Shown here one piece after another: positions 44,904 through 55,160 of a stretch of DNA of 64,000 bases (position 1 is the first letter of the stretch; each line of letters opens with the position of its first letter). The stretch spans positions 1,116,001 through 1,180,000 of the forward strand of contig JADJNU010000001.1 in NCBI GenBank assembly GCA_016714165.1, in the 5' to 3' direction. The notes under the pieces are model-generated. The model was not told where the DNA came from. It was given only the letters and a program-made list of their open reading frames with translations, and searched no databases. This DNA is from Bdellovibrionales bacterium. GTDB taxonomy: Bacteria > Bdellovibrionota > Bdellovibrionia > Bdellovibrionales > UBA1609. Both the position numbers and the translations under genes were made by a program.

Positions 44904-46592
44904 ATGGCGACTCATAACTACGAAACGCTTCTTATTAAAGGTACGGGCATTACGGCGGAACAACTCCCGTCTTTGCTCAAGCTATTGGATAAAAACGGAC
45001 GATCCCTCAAAGAGGTGCTCGAAACGAAGGCCTACAACAATCCCGAGGAAGCCCTTGCTGATCTTTGCGACTTTTTGGAAGTGGCATTTATCAAAGAAAT
45101 TCCCTACGGAGATATACCCGTCGATTTGATTCGGGATATTCCCATCAACTATGCCAAGAACAACGAGGTTCTCCCTTTTCGGCTCGAGACAGATAATCTC
45201 GTCGTTTTGACCTCAAATCCTATTAATCTCAAGGTATTGGATGACCTCCGTGTTTTGTTTTCCAAACGCATAGAAGTGAAAGTCACGACAAGTGCGAAGC
45301 TCCAGGAGGCGATCAACCGAGTCTATGAAAAGAGCACCGCGGCTCTTGAAGGCCTCGATGATATCGAAAGCGAGGAGTACGACCTCGATGACCCAGTTAT
45401 TGATCTCCTGGAGGCCGGAGATGACGATGCTCCCGTGATTAAATTGGTCAATACCTTGCTCTTTCGATCGGTGAAAGAAAAGGCTTCCGATATTCATTTG
45501 GAGCCTTACGAAAAAGACATGGTTGTTCGATTTCGTATTGACGGGATTCTTTTCGATATCTTTAAGCCGCCAAAAAAACTGCAAAACTCAATCACTTCTC
45601 GAATAAAAGTGATGGCCAATTTGAATATTGCCGAGAAACGCCTCCCGCAAGATGGCCGGATTCCTTTGAAGCTGGCTGGAAAAGACATTGATGTGAGGGT
45701 AAGTTCAGTCCCCACGGCTTTCGGAGAGCGACTTGTCCTTCGTCTTCAGGATCGATCGAATGTTGTGCTCGAATTGGAGCAATTGGGATTTTCTGAAGAT
45801 AGTCTTAAAAATATCAGTCACCTTCTCTCGAAGACGTATGGGATTTTTCTGGTTACGGGACCAACAGGAAGCGGAAAATCAACGACACTCTATGCCTGTC
45901 TCACAAAAATTAACTCAATTGATAAGAATATTATTACGGTCGAAGATCCGGTGGAGCAGCGAATTCATGGAATCGGGCAGATACAGGTCAATTCGAAAAT
46001 CGGGCTCACCTTCTCGACGGGATTGAGATCGATTTTGCGACAAGACCCGAACGTCATCATGGTCGGTGAGATTCGAGATCTCGAAACCGCAGACATCGCG
46101 ATCAACGCCTCACTCACGGGCCACTTGGTTCTTTCAACGATTCATACCAACGATTCTGCTGGAGTCTTTCCGCGACTCATTGACATGGGCTGTGAGCCTT
46201 TTTTAATTGCGACTTCTTTGCTTGGAGTGATAGCGCAAAGACTTGTGAGGATTTTGTGTCCTCACTGCAAACAAACTTATGAACCCACGGATGTTGAATT
46301 GGCAAGCCTGGATCTAACGAGAAGCCAAGTTCGCGGCGCCAATATTTGTCGGCCTGTGGGCTGCAATGAGTGCAATCAAAAAGGTTATATCGGACGAACT
46401 GTCATTCAAGAGTTACTTCTCATCACCGAAGAAATTCGGACCCTTATCATGCAGAGGCAGGACGGCGGTACGATAAAAAAGGCCGCTCTTCGTGATGGAA
46501 TGAAAACCTTTCGCGAGCACGGCATCCAAAAAGTTTTAAAGGGAATTTCAAGTATCGAAGAGGTCCTTACAAATACTCAGGTTGATGCCTAA
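44904..46592 (+). CDS. gspE: type II secretion ATPase GspE
   Basis: 562 residues. N1E-like N-terminal domain, then Walker A GPTGSGKST, Asp box region ITVEDPVEQRI, Walker B MVGEIRDLETADIA, His box HLVLSTIHTND, and the zinc-binding tetracysteine CPHC...CNECNQKGYIGR. It hydrolyses ATP at the cytoplasmic face to drive pseudopilus growth. GGGGA directly precedes ATG 44904. The insertion of an acidic loop (DDIESEEYDLDDP) near residue 150 is typical. Confidence 0.97.
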   Translation: MATHNYETLLIKGTGITAEQLPSLLKLLDKNGRSLKEVLETKAYNNPEEALADLCDFLEVAFIKEIPYGDIPVDLIRDIPINYAKNNEVLPFRLETDNLVVLTSNPINLKVLDDLRVLFSKRIEVKVTTSAKLQEAINRVYEKSTAALEGLDDIESEEYDLDDPVIDLLEAGDDDAPVIKLVNTLLFRSVKEKASDIHLEPYEKDMVVRFRIDGILFDIFKPPKKLQNSITSRIKVMANLNIAEKRLPQDGRIPLKLAGKDIDVRVSSVPTAFGERLVLRLQDRSNVVLELEQLGFSEDSLKNISHLLSKTYGIFLVTGPTGSGKSTTLYACLTKINSIDKNIITVEDPVEQRIHGIGQIQVNSKIGLTFSTGLRSILRQDPNVIMVGEIRDLETADIAINASLTGHLVLSTIHTNDSAGVFPRLIDMGCEPFLIATSLLGVIAQRLVRILCPHCKQTYEPTDVELASLDLTRSQVRGANICRPVGCNECNQKGYIGRTVIQELLLITEEIRTLIMQRQDGGTIKKAALRDGMKTFREHGIQKVLKGISSIEEVLTNTQVDA

Positions 46593-46620
46593 ATGATCAA
46601 TTATAAGGGCGGTCCTAGTC

Positions 46621-47841
46621 ATGCCACTCTTTGAATACAAGGGCCTCAATAAGGCCGGAAAAAATTTGCGTGGAACCCTCGACGCCGAAAATGCTCGCAC
46701 GGCTCGCGCCAAACTCAAAAAGGATGGCGTTTTTGTCATCGATCTGAAGGATAAATCAAAAGCCGTCAAAAAAGGAAAAGTCAAGAAAGCCGGACACAAC
46801 AAGGGTGTCAGCGTCAATGATCTCTCTATGATGACTCGACAGTTAGCGACTCTGCTCAAGGCCAATATCCCATTGGTCGATAGTCTCGGGGCCGTGTCTG
46901 AGCAGGTTGAAAACGAGATGCTCTCTGAAGTGATTGCAGATATTAAAAATAATGTGAATGAAGGATCTCCTTTTCACAAGTCCCTCAGGAAATACCCCAA
47001 GATCTTTAATGTCATTTTTGTCTCAATGTGTGAAGCCGGAGAAATGTCAGGAACATTAGATGTCATTTTACTTCGACTGGCGGAATTTACAGAATCACAA
47101 AATGAACTCAACAGTAAAATCAAATCTGCCATGATCTATCCAGTTCTCATGATGGTCTTTATGTTGGCGATGCTGTCCGTATTATTCGTTTTTGTGATAC
47201 CAAAAATGGTTCTTGTTTTTGAGTCAAATCCCGAAATGACCTTGCCCTGGTATTCGGTCATGGTGATCGATTTTAGTGGCTTGTTGGTCAATTACTGGCA
47301 CGTGATTACGGTGATCATATTCGCCGTATTTTTTGTCTTCAAGAGTTGGAAAAACTCCCCCAGTGGCAGCGGACAATGGGATGCGATACTTTTAAAACTT
47401 CCGGCCATTGGCAAACTGGCTCGGATGGTGGCGGTTTCTCGTTTTACCCGAATTCTTTCGACTCTGCTCAGAGGAGGGGTTCCGATGTTGACCGCCATGT
47501 CCATTGTTCGAAACGTTGTCGACAATGAAGTCTTGGCAACAGCTCTCGATGACGCCCGTGAAAATATCAGTGAAGGAGAATCTATTGCAGGACCCCTTAA
47601 AAAGTCAGGTCAGTTTCCTCCTATCGTCATTCACATGATCAATATTGGTGAAAAAACAGGAGAACTGGAAAATATGCTGACGCAGGTCAGCGATGCCTAT
47701 GACTTCCAAGTTCGGAATGCCGTTGAAGGCCTGACTTCTCTTCTCACTCCTTTGATGCTTATCTTGATGGGTTGCGTTATTGGGGTGATAGTATTTTCCA
47801 TCATGATCCCAATATTTGAAATGTCTAACATTGGCGGCTAG
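46621..47841 (+). CDS. gspF: type II secretion platform protein GspF
   Basis: 406 residues with two cytoplasmic T2SSF domains and three membrane helices (YPVLMMVFMLAMLSVLFVFVIP, NYWHVITVIIFAVFFVF, LLTPLMLILMGCVIGVIVFSIMIPIF). MPLFEYKGLNKAGK at the start and the repeated GEMSGTLD/GEKTGELE helices are family marks. Scaffold of the inner-membrane platform that couples GspE to the pseudopilin. It follows gspE by 28 bases. Confidence 0.96.
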   Translation: MPLFEYKGLNKAGKNLRGTLDAENARTARAKLKKDGVFVIDLKDKSKAVKKGKVKKAGHNKGVSVNDLSMMTRQLATLLKANIPLVDSLGAVSEQVENEMLSEVIADIKNNVNEGSPFHKSLRKYPKIFNVIFVSMCEAGEMSGTLDVILLRLAEFTESQNELNSKIKSAMIYPVLMMVFMLAMLSVLFVFVIPKMVLVFESNPEMTLPWYSVMVIDFSGLLVNYWHVITVIIFAVFFVFKSWKNSPSGSGQWDAILLKLPAIGKLARMVAVSRFTRILSTLLRGGVPMLTAMSIVRNVVDNEVLATALDDARENISEGESIAGPLKKSGQFPPIVIHMINIGEKTGELENMLTQVSDAYDFQVRNAVEGLTSLLTPLMLILMGCVIGVIVFSIMIPIFEMSNIGG

Positions 47842-47879
47842 GATGACCACTCATTGTTGTTAAGCTTTCGGAGGTTGAA

Positions 47880-48329
47880 ATGGTTAACATGATTAAAAAA
47901 ATTAAGGCGATAAACCCAAATCAAAAAGGCATGACACTGGTCGAAATCATGATCGTGCTATTAATACTTGGGGGATTGGCTTCAATTCTTGCCACGACTG
48001 TGATGGGTCGATTAAAGAAGGCCAAAATAGGCGAAGCGAAGTTACAGATCTCAGAACTCGGAAAATCCCTGGATATGTTCTACGCAGACTGCGCGTTCTA
48101 TCCCTCATCAGATCAAGGTCTTTCGGCCCTGGTGCAAGCTCCGAGTGGAGAGCCCAGCTGCTCAGGCTGGGGACCTGATCCCTACATCAAAAGAGTTCCT
48201 CGGGACCCCTGGAACAATGAATATGTCTATGAGGCCCAGGGCAACTCATACGTCTTGAAATCTTTGGGTGGGGATAAACGTGAAGGCGGGACTGGCGAAG
48301 ACGAAGATATCTCTTCTGAGAATCTCTAG
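47880..48329 (+). CDS. gspG: type II secretion major pseudopilin GspG
   Basis: 149 residues. Class III leader with cleavage QKG/MTLVEIMIVLLILGGL, Glu at +5, and a C-terminal globular domain with AKIGEAKLQISELGKSLDMFYADC, YPSSDQGLSALV, and DPWNNEYVYEA, the calcium-binding region. GGAGG five bases before ATG. It polymerises into the pseudopilus. The prepilin peptidase (GspO) is not in this window. Confidence 0.96.
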   Translation: MVNMIKKIKAINPNQKGMTLVEIMIVLLILGGLASILATTVMGRLKKAKIGEAKLQISELGKSLDMFYADCAFYPSSDQGLSALVQAPSGEPSCSGWGPDPYIKRVPRDPWNNEYVYEAQGNSYVLKSLGGDKREGGTGEDEDISSENL

Positions 48330-48354
48330 ATTCTGTTCCTTGGCAAGGAGGAGC

Positions 48355-48978
48355 TTGTACCGCCGGGACCAGAATCGGGACGATGCAGGTTTTACGCTCA
48401 TAGAAGTCATGATTGTCGTCGCAATCATGGCTTCTATCGTTGTCATGGTTCTTCCTCGCATTGGAAACAAAAATAACCAACTCAAAGAAGTGATCAGAAG
48501 ATTTACCGTCCTCTCTCGCGAAATTCGCCACCGAGCTCGTCTTGAAAACGCAACTTACCGCATCGTGATCGACATGAAGGATGGAGCTGAAAATGGCAAG
48601 TCTGAGCATCAGTATTGGATCGAAAAGAGTTCCTCACGAGTTCTTCTCTCGAAGTCTGATCGCTCCGAGGAGGAAAAAGACAAAGATGGAAATCCCATCG
48701 ATACGGATGGTTTTGCTATTGACGAAACAATTCTAAAAAAGAAGCAAGTTTTGCCCTCTCCCCTTTGGTTCGAAGACATTGAAATCTCTGGCAGTGACCG
48801 ACCCCTCACCTCCGGCCGCGCTTTTATTCACTTTTTTCCAGAAGGTCTCGTCCAGGAAGCAGCCATCCATTTTCGAATCGCGGAGGGAGAAACTTGGACC
48901 TTTGTCATTAACCCATTGACCGGAAAAGGTGAGGTTGTCACAAAACGCTTGGAATTAAAGGAACTACGAGACCAGTGA
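48355..48978 (+). CDS. gspH: type II secretion minor pseudopilin GspH
   Basis: 207 residues. TTG 48355 is chosen because AAGGAGG stands just before it and it lies after the gspG stop; an in-frame TTG at 48268 sits inside gspG. Short basic leader and cleavage DAG/FTLIEVMIVVAIMASIV. Body has RHRARLENATYRIVIDMKDG and FFPEGLVQEAAIHF, typical of GspH beta sandwich. It is a tip component of the pseudopilus. Its stop overlaps the GTG of gspI. Confidence 0.88.
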   Translation: MYRRDQNRDDAGFTLIEVMIVVAIMASIVVMVLPRIGNKNNQLKEVIRRFTVLSREIRHRARLENATYRIVIDMKDGAENGKSEHQYWIEKSSSRVLLSKSDRSEEEKDKDGNPIDTDGFAIDETILKKKQVLPSPLWFEDIEISGSDRPLTSGRAFIHFFPEGLVQEAAIHFRIAEGETWTFVINPLTGKGEVVTKRLELKELRDQ

Positions 48979-49562
48979 AAAACACTCATCAACTTTCTGT
49001 GCGTGGCTTCACCTTACTTGAAGTCCTTCTCGCAATAGCTATTCTGACGGGAGTTATTATAACCGTCTCACAGACCTGGTCAGGAAACTTTAACCGCGTT
49101 CGCAAGATCACTCTGTCCAACAACGTCGCCACATTGCTTGAAAGAAAAATGACAGAAATCGAAGCGAAATATCAGAAAGCCCCTGTATCAGAGATTCCCG
49201 AAGAGGAAGAGGGAGACTTTGGAGCCGATCTTCCTAATTACCGTTGGAAACTCAAGTCTCAGAAGTTTCAAATGCCAGACCTCTCGGCCCTCCTCACTTC
49301 AAAGGATGGCGGCGCAAACGAAATGCTCATCACGATGATCAAGCAGCTCTCCGAGTTTGTTTCAAAGGCCGTAAAAGAAGTCACCGTTAGCGTGCTTCTT
49401 AAATCAGGAAGCAAAACTACAACCTACGATGCGACCACATATTTCGTCGACTGGGATCAAGAAATTGCCATGCCTGGGGGAGGAGGCGAAATCCCGACAG
49501 GAGGTGCTCCAGGGGGTGATCCAAATGAGCCTCAGCCAAATGGAAGTGGAATAACCAAATGA
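48975..49562 (+). CDS. gspI: type II secretion minor pseudopilin GspI
   Basis: 195 residues from GTG 48975. Leader VRG/FTLLEVLLAIAILTGVI with Glu +5. A helix ATLLERKMTEIEAKY follows, as in GspI. The last 30 residues are Gly/Pro-rich (GGGGEIPTGGAPGGDP), a non-standard extension. Part of the I-J-K tip complex. Overlaps gspH by four bases and gspJ by ATGA. Confidence 0.9.
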   Translation: MKNTHQLSVRGFTLLEVLLAIAILTGVIITVSQTWSGNFNRVRKITLSNNVATLLERKMTEIEAKYQKAPVSEIPEEEEGDFGADLPNYRWKLKSQKFQMPDLSALLTSKDGGANEMLITMIKQLSEFVSKAVKEVTVSVLLKSGSKTTTYDATTYFVDWDQEIAMPGGGGEIPTGGAPGGDPNEPQPNGSGITK

Positions 49563-50464
49563 AGAGAACCTCCACTCTTTCACAAAGCGGTATGACTCTC
49601 ATGGAAGTGATGATTGCCACAGCCATTCTGGCTGTCATCGCTGCTTACACAGCAGAAACTGTTCAGAGAGCTGTGAAATCAAAAATCAAAGTTGAAGGTG
49701 ACATTGATCGCAAATCAACGGTGAGGGACGCCTTGCGCATTATCGAGCGTGATGTAAACCTCGCATTCCATTACCGCGACATTGGTGTTCAACTCTATAA
49801 TATATCCGAAAAGGAACGCCTGGAGCGTCTGAAAAAAGGAACAAAAACACCAGAAGACCCCCAAAAGAAAGACCCACCCCCTTCAGGGGACCCTCCTCCG
49901 CCACCTCCGAGTCCGACTGAACCTACCAAGCCCTTTAAACCAAAAAAACAAAAAATATTTACACATTTTATGGGCGAAGAGAACCGAATGGATTTCACAA
50001 CGCTCAATTATGCGCGTATCCGAGAAGACGATCGGTCCAGTGATCAAGCTGAAATCGGGTATTTCTTGCGAGATTGCCGCAACCGCTACGATAAGACAAA
50101 ATCAAGCCAGTGCCTTTGGAGACGCATTGATCCGCTGATCGATGATGATGTGACAAAGGGGGGTACCGAAACCGTTTTACTGGAGCATGTGCTGCGTTTT
50201 GAGCTTCGCTACTTGGGACCGGGCAAAGAGGAGGAATGGACCAAACAGTGGAAAACAAACAAGGGAGGGGATGCCAACTCGGAAAATAATTTTCCCTACG
50301 CGGTTGAAATCACCCTTGAATACCACAACAAGACAATTCCTTCAGAAAAGCCCGTGAGCATGACTCTCGTCGCAGCAGTCCGATTTCCTAACAACCCAAC
50401 CAAAGAGGAAAAGAATGCCGAAGCGAAAAACCCGACTGACGAAAATCCTGACCCCGCTCAGTAA
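49559..50464 (+). CDS. gspJ: type II secretion minor pseudopilin GspJ
   Basis: 301 residues. Leader QSG/MTLMEVMIATAILAVIAAY, then RDALRIIERDVNLAFHYRDI. Residues 95-125 form a Pro-rich insertion (PSGDPPPPPPSPTEPTK) that is absent in common GspJ and makes the protein longer. FLRDCRNRY and VLEHVLRFELRYLG belong to the usual fold. Works with GspI and GspK at the pseudopilus tip. It overlaps gspK by 50 bases. Confidence 0.9.
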   Translation: MKRTSTLSQSGMTLMEVMIATAILAVIAAYTAETVQRAVKSKIKVEGDIDRKSTVRDALRIIERDVNLAFHYRDIGVQLYNISEKERLERLKKGTKTPEDPQKKDPPPSGDPPPPPPSPTEPTKPFKPKKQKIFTHFMGEENRMDFTTLNYARIREDDRSSDQAEIGYFLRDCRNRYDKTKSSQCLWRRIDPLIDDDVTKGGTETVLLEHVLRFELRYLGPGKEEEWTKQWKTNKGGDANSENNFPYAVEITLEYHNKTIPSEKPVSMTLVAAVRFPNNPTKEEKNAEAKNPTDENPDPAQ

Positions 50465-51701
50465 TTCTCGTGGTGTCGCTTTGATGATGGCGATTTTCAT
50501 CATGACCATTCTGACTTTTTTGGCCGTCGAAGTCTCCTATCGTACCAGCATTGAAAACAATATTGCAACTCAAGGTGTTTCAAGAATTCGGGCCTATTAT
50601 GCCGCTCGCGCGGCTATCGAACTAAGTCTGTTTCGAATACACTTGTACAAGAAAGCCTTAGCCGCTTTTGGCGATAAACTCGGCGAAGCACGATTTATGC
50701 TTGACCCCCTTTGGCAGTTTCCTTTCATGTGGCCCCCCGTGCTACCTGACGAGATTCACGGTGTTGATAGGGCTCAGATTGAATCTGTGGTCAAAGAATC
50801 CTCCATGAAGGCCTCTTATTCGGTTGCAATTGAATCCGAGGGGGGAAGAATAGACATCAATGACCTAGGAGCTGACTCGAAAGATTTGGTGAAGGCCACT
50901 CGCCAACAAATCCTTCAAGTCTTTCAAGCTGAAGTTGACTCTAACGAAAAATTTGCCAAACGCTACGGTTCTTTTAATTTCGAAGAACTCGTCAACAATA
51001 TGATTGACTGGGTTGATGATGACAGCCAGAGCCTCAATGGCGGAGCAGAGAAGGGTTACTATCCTGATTTTAAAAGCGACGCCGTTCCACCAAGCGCTCC
51101 CTTCAAAACCCTCAAAGAAATGCATATGGTTGCGGGAATGACGGACGAACTCTTCGAGGTCTTGGCAAGACGTGTGACGGTCTACGGATCTAAAGGCATC
51201 AACGTCAATTATTCTGCGAAGGAAGTTCTTAAATCTCTTGACCCTCAGTTGACCGACGAGATCGTCGACAAAATCATGAAACGGCGTTCAAACTCAAATG
51301 AGGGAGGTCCCTTTCAATCAACTGATGATTTTTACAGATTTATCGAGTCCTTGGGAGTCCGCACAACTTCATTCAACCCAGCGAAAATCCCGCTGACATT
51401 TGATGCGGAGCTTAACTTTCGCATCAGAGCCACAGGTGTCTTCGGCCGAGTCTCGAGAGATATCGAGGTTGTGACTTTTGATTTCGACAACATCAAGGAA
51501 AGGTATATCGAAATCTTGACCAAAGCCGAGAAAGACGAACAGGAACCCGCTGGTGGCGGCGGTGGCGGCGGCGGCAGTGGTGACCCCACACCCAGTGGGG
51601 CCGAAGATAAATCAAAGCCTCCAGATGACAAAAAGCCATCCAAAACAAAATTAAATGCGCCGAAGGGTCGGCCCACTATAGTATATTGGAATGAGAACTG
51701 A
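50415..51701 (+). CDS. gspK: type II secretion minor pseudopilin GspK
   Basis: 428 residues. Leader NSRG/VALMMAIFIMTILTFLAVEV; the residue at +5 is Met rather than Glu, as usual for GspK, which caps the tip. Contains RAYYAARAAIELSLF and two helix-hairpin regions (INDLGADSKDLVKAT, FNFEELVNNMIDWVDDDSQ). The C-terminal tail has a run of eight Gly (bases about 51551-51578) followed by SGDPTPSGAEDK, an unusual flexible extension. Confidence 0.93.
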   Translation: MPKRKTRLTKILTPLSNSRGVALMMAIFIMTILTFLAVEVSYRTSIENNIATQGVSRIRAYYAARAAIELSLFRIHLYKKALAAFGDKLGEARFMLDPLWQFPFMWPPVLPDEIHGVDRAQIESVVKESSMKASYSVAIESEGGRIDINDLGADSKDLVKATRQQILQVFQAEVDSNEKFAKRYGSFNFEELVNNMIDWVDDDSQSLNGGAEKGYYPDFKSDAVPPSAPFKTLKEMHMVAGMTDELFEVLARRVTVYGSKGINVNYSAKEVLKSLDPQLTDEIVDKIMKRRSNSNEGGPFQSTDDFYRFIESLGVRTTSFNPAKIPLTFDAELNFRIRATGVFGRVSRDIEVVTFDFDNIKERYIEILTKAEKDEQEPAGGGGGGGGSGDPTPSGAEDKSKPPDDKKPSKTKLNAPKGRPTIVYWNEN

Positions 51702-51761
51702 TAGCATACGAATGCGAATCGTATGAAGAATCAGAGCTTTTAGAGGATGGAGATCTCTCGC

Positions 51762-53431
51762 ATGAGAAGTGTTGGTATTGATATCGGCCGATTCAGCGTG
51801 AAAATCGCAGAAGTCGAGGCCACTCAACGCTCCTTCACCCTCACCCGTCTCGAGGAATTTCCCTTGAGCACGGATCCCACCAAAGATACAGAAATCGAAG
51901 TTCTCGATATTTTACGCACGATCAGCAGCCAGTACAACGATCACTCTTCGACTCTTTTTGTCTTTGGTTTGCCCCAAGAACAAGTCATTGTCAGACTTCG
52001 TGAGTTTCCGTTTAGAGAACGTCATAAAATTCTAAAGAGCATCCCCTTTGAGCTAGAGGACGACATTCCTTTTTCAAGTGATGGAGCCATTTTGATGGCA
52101 AGGTCACTCGGTACAAAGGCCTGGCTGCCGAAGTTCTTGCCTGCACAACTCCTTTGGCTCGAGTCAAGGCCCAAATTCAGAAGGCCCACGACGGGGGCAT
52201 CGACCCCAGTATTATTTGCCCAGAGGGAATCGCCTTTGCTAATCTGTTTGAAGACTGGAGTGAACCTCCGATCCAAGAGCCAGCCCCTCTTGCGGCAGAG
52301 GCAGACGTTTCTCCATCTGCTCCCCATGCTGCTCAGGCCATACTCAATATTGGACACAAATCGACCTTCCTTATTGTTCGCTCTCAAAATCGGCTGGTAG
52401 CTATTCGTACCCTGGACTGGGGAGGGACGGATATCGCCAATGCTCTCGCAAAAAAATACCAGATTCATATTGTCGAGGCGCTCAAAGAATTACGTAAAAA
52501 GGGATTTATTCTCACCTCGGACGTAGGAGCCACCAATGATCAGATTTCCTTTTCTGATACGATCAAGGATGTGGTTGATGGATTGGCCCACGAACTGCAT
52601 CTCACTCTCCTTGAAATTGAATCCGACCAAAATATCCGTATAGAAAAGGCATTTTTGTGTGAAGGGGCTTGTCAGCTCCAAAACTTAGGGCCCTATCTGA
52701 CTCAAAAGTTAGAGATTCCGTTTAATCGACTGAAAGAAATCTCAGGTAATGCCTCACTTAATTTTGAAAGCAACAGTGCAGGTGAAGTTTCGGGAGCCGT
52801 GGCCATCTCTTTGGCGATCGAAGGACTCAAGCGCCCCAGAAATCCAGCGGTTAATTTGCTTCGTGGAGTCCTCGCAAAGCAGAGTCAAACCTTCAAGCGT
52901 GTCATGGAGAAGTGGGGACATACACTCACAATCGCTGCCGTGAGCTTTGCCGCTCTCCTCATTTGGTCCATATTACGCGAGTCCTTCTCTGAAACTATGA
53001 CAGAGAACGCTCTTGAGCAGTTAAAAGTACAAGCACAAAACATCACCGGCGGAGAGCTAAAAGGGGCACGAGCCAATTCGTCAAATATTCGAAAGTACAT
53101 TCAAGAAAAGGAAAATGAAGCAAAAAATCGCAAACTGGCTGAAAAAGTTCATAGCATCTCTTCTGCCTTGGATGTCCTGAAATCGATCACTGAGTCGACA
53201 CCAAGCAAGAAGAAAATCGTGGTTGATGTGGCGTCCGTCCGAGTCGACAACGACCAGGTCGAAATTCAAGGCTCCGTCGCTTCACCCTCTCAAGTAGATG
53301 CTCTGGTTGCCTCTTGGAAGGGACTTTCTCTCGATGGAAAAATTGAAAAATTTAATCCGACAGTGAAAATTCAAAGTGGAAAATCTACATTTGGTTTGCG
53401 TTTTCGCGTTGAACGAATAAAGGGCAGTTAA
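51762..53431 (+). pseudogene. gspL: type II secretion protein GspL, frameshifted
   Basis: Start ATG 51762 with GGAG nine bases upstream. The first frame gives the actin-like cytoplasmic domain (RSVGIDIGRFSVKIAEVEA, REFPFRERHKILKSIPFELEDDIPFSSDGAI) up to about 52090; the second frame takes over with DGKVTRYKGLAAEVLACTTP and runs through LNIGHKSTFLIV, the membrane helix TIAAVSFAALLIWSIL and the periplasmic ferredoxin-like end to 53431. One T missing from TTTT (52090-52093) explains the shift. The span is one base short of whole codons. GspL recruits GspE to the membrane. Confidence 0.9.
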
Positions 53432-54106
53432 GTGCTAAATCTCGATGATATCAAAGATAGAGTGACCGAAATGTTAAATACGGTCAAAGACGCCATCGAA
53501 GAGAGCTCCTATTACAATAATCTCCGAGAAAAATTCGAGATTCTTCCGGCGAAGACTCAACGTGGAATCATCATTGGATCTTTGATCTTTCTTCTCATTA
53601 TTTTGTTAAGCATCCCATTTTCGTTTTTATCTTCTTCAAGGAACTTTGTCTCAGAGTTTGAGGAACACCGCGGTCTCATTCGTGCCTTATTAAGAACTCG
53701 TAGCCTAGCGAGCGGCCCGCCTCTGCCACAGGGCTTAGATAGCAGCGAAATGGAATCTAAGGCCAAAGCAAGCCTTTCACAGGCCGGACTACTAGAAACC
53801 CAAATAGGTCAATTGGAGAGTCTTCCCGAGGGAGATCCTGAGAATACCTTGGCCCCGAAAACCGTTCAACAGCAAGGATTGAAAGTCCAACTCAAAAAAC
53901 TCAATCTTCGCCAGGTGATTGATTTGGGTTATCAGTTGCAAAACCTCGATAGCAGCGTCAAAATGACCGGCCTCGAGATAGCCGCTTCTTCTGAAGACCC
54001 TCACTATTTTGACACAGTATTCAAGCTGATTAGCTATTCACTTCCTCAGCCCGAAAAGAAACCTGAATCCGAGGGGCCTCGCGCAAGAAAAAGGGGAGAG
54101 AAGTAA
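53432..54106 (+). CDS. gspM: type II secretion protein GspM
   Basis: 224 residues from GTG 53432, which directly follows the gspL TAA. A cytoplasmic N-terminal segment (DRVTEMLNTVKDAIEESSYY), one helix IIIGSLIFLLIILLSIPFSFL, and a periplasmic domain with a coiled region and RQVIDLGYQLQNLDSSVKMTGLEI. Fits GspM, the GspL partner, though the family is poorly conserved; gene position is decisive. C-terminal tail is basic. Confidence 0.85.
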   Translation: MLNLDDIKDRVTEMLNTVKDAIEESSYYNNLREKFEILPAKTQRGIIIGSLIFLLIILLSIPFSFLSSSRNFVSEFEEHRGLIRALLRTRSLASGPPLPQGLDSSEMESKAKASLSQAGLLETQIGQLESLPEGDPENTLAPKTVQQQGLKVQLKKLNLRQVIDLGYQLQNLDSSVKMTGLEIAASSEDPHYFDTVFKLISYSLPQPEKKPESEGPRARKRGEK

Positions 54107-54109
54107 CAA

Positions 54110-55047
54110 ATGACTTTCATTGCTCGTATCGCTGAATTCTTAAAAAAATACTTAAGTACCATAAAAAAAAGATTTTGCTTGTTTTTATCAGTTCCAGTTT
54201 ATTCACTTTGATTTTATTTCCCTATGATGACCTCGCTGACGTGGTCACAATCCAAGTCAGTAAGCTTTCTGACAACCAGGTCTTTATCCAGTTCGACCAT
54301 TTGGGAATTGATTTCTTTCCCACACCTGGAATCAATCTTGAAAAAGTTGAAGTTCAGACTCCACAGCTCCCAACGATTAGGGCCGATGAATTGACTCTGT
54401 CGCCCTCCATTGCCGGACTGCTCACCTTCAAGCCAGGCCTTGTGGCCAGAGCTGAAGGTTTTCTTGAGGGGAATGTCAGTTTGAAGTTCAAGTCCGGCGA
54501 GAAGGTGGAGGACGGGGTCTATAGAAAGGACATTGAATTGCGAGTGACCCAGCTTGAATTGAGTCATCTCAAGGAACTCGTCGAAATTCCCGTCAAATTG
54601 ACAGGAAAGGCGAATCTCAATACATCTTTTGATGTAGATCCGACCTTTCGCGATCAGCCCCAAGGAGAAATAGAATTCAACACGGGAGAAATCAAACTCC
54701 CTCCCTCAACAATTCCAACCTATTATGGACCACTGAGTCTTCCGGCATTTAATTGGACACAGATGATGATGAAGGGACGGATGGTGGGAGGTAAATTTAT
54801 TATTGAAATGGCTGAGCTTGGCGGTCCTAAAGATGCCTTTAATGGACAGCTCAAAGGCTCCATTGATGTCACAATGAGCTCCCGCGGGGGCGGGTTAGTT
54901 CCTCAGTTCGGCGCCTATGAATTGAAATTAAAGCTCAATGTCACAAAGGCGGCCCAAGAAAGCTTGTCGCTAGCCAGTTATGCCGTCCGGATTTCGGGCT
55001 CGCGGTTTGGGGTCAATCCGTCCTTTTCTGCATTGGCCGCCTTTTGA
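54110..55047 (+). pseudogene. gspN: type II secretion protein GspN, frameshifted in an A-run
   Basis: ATG 54110 opens RIAEFLKKYLSTIKK, then the frame breaks at A8 (54163-54170); one extra A gives KKILLVFISSSLFTLILFPY, a membrane anchor, and the frame read from 54175 onward. The body is beta-rich (HLGIDFFPTPGINLEKVEVQ, LELSHLKELVEIPVKLTG, FNGQLKGSIDVTMSS), as in the deltaproteobacterial GspN family. Span one base short of whole codons. The uncorrected ORF starts at TTG 54175 and has no ribosome site. Final gene of the operon; role in secretion is peripheral. Confidence 0.8.
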
Positions 55048-55160
55048 TTGATGCCTCATGTTATGCTCCCTCAATAAGAACGTCCCTCCGCAAGACGGGT
55101 TGCAAGGCTTTCACAAATAAGCCATAAGATGCTGACACACACTTTATAAGGGGAATTGGA

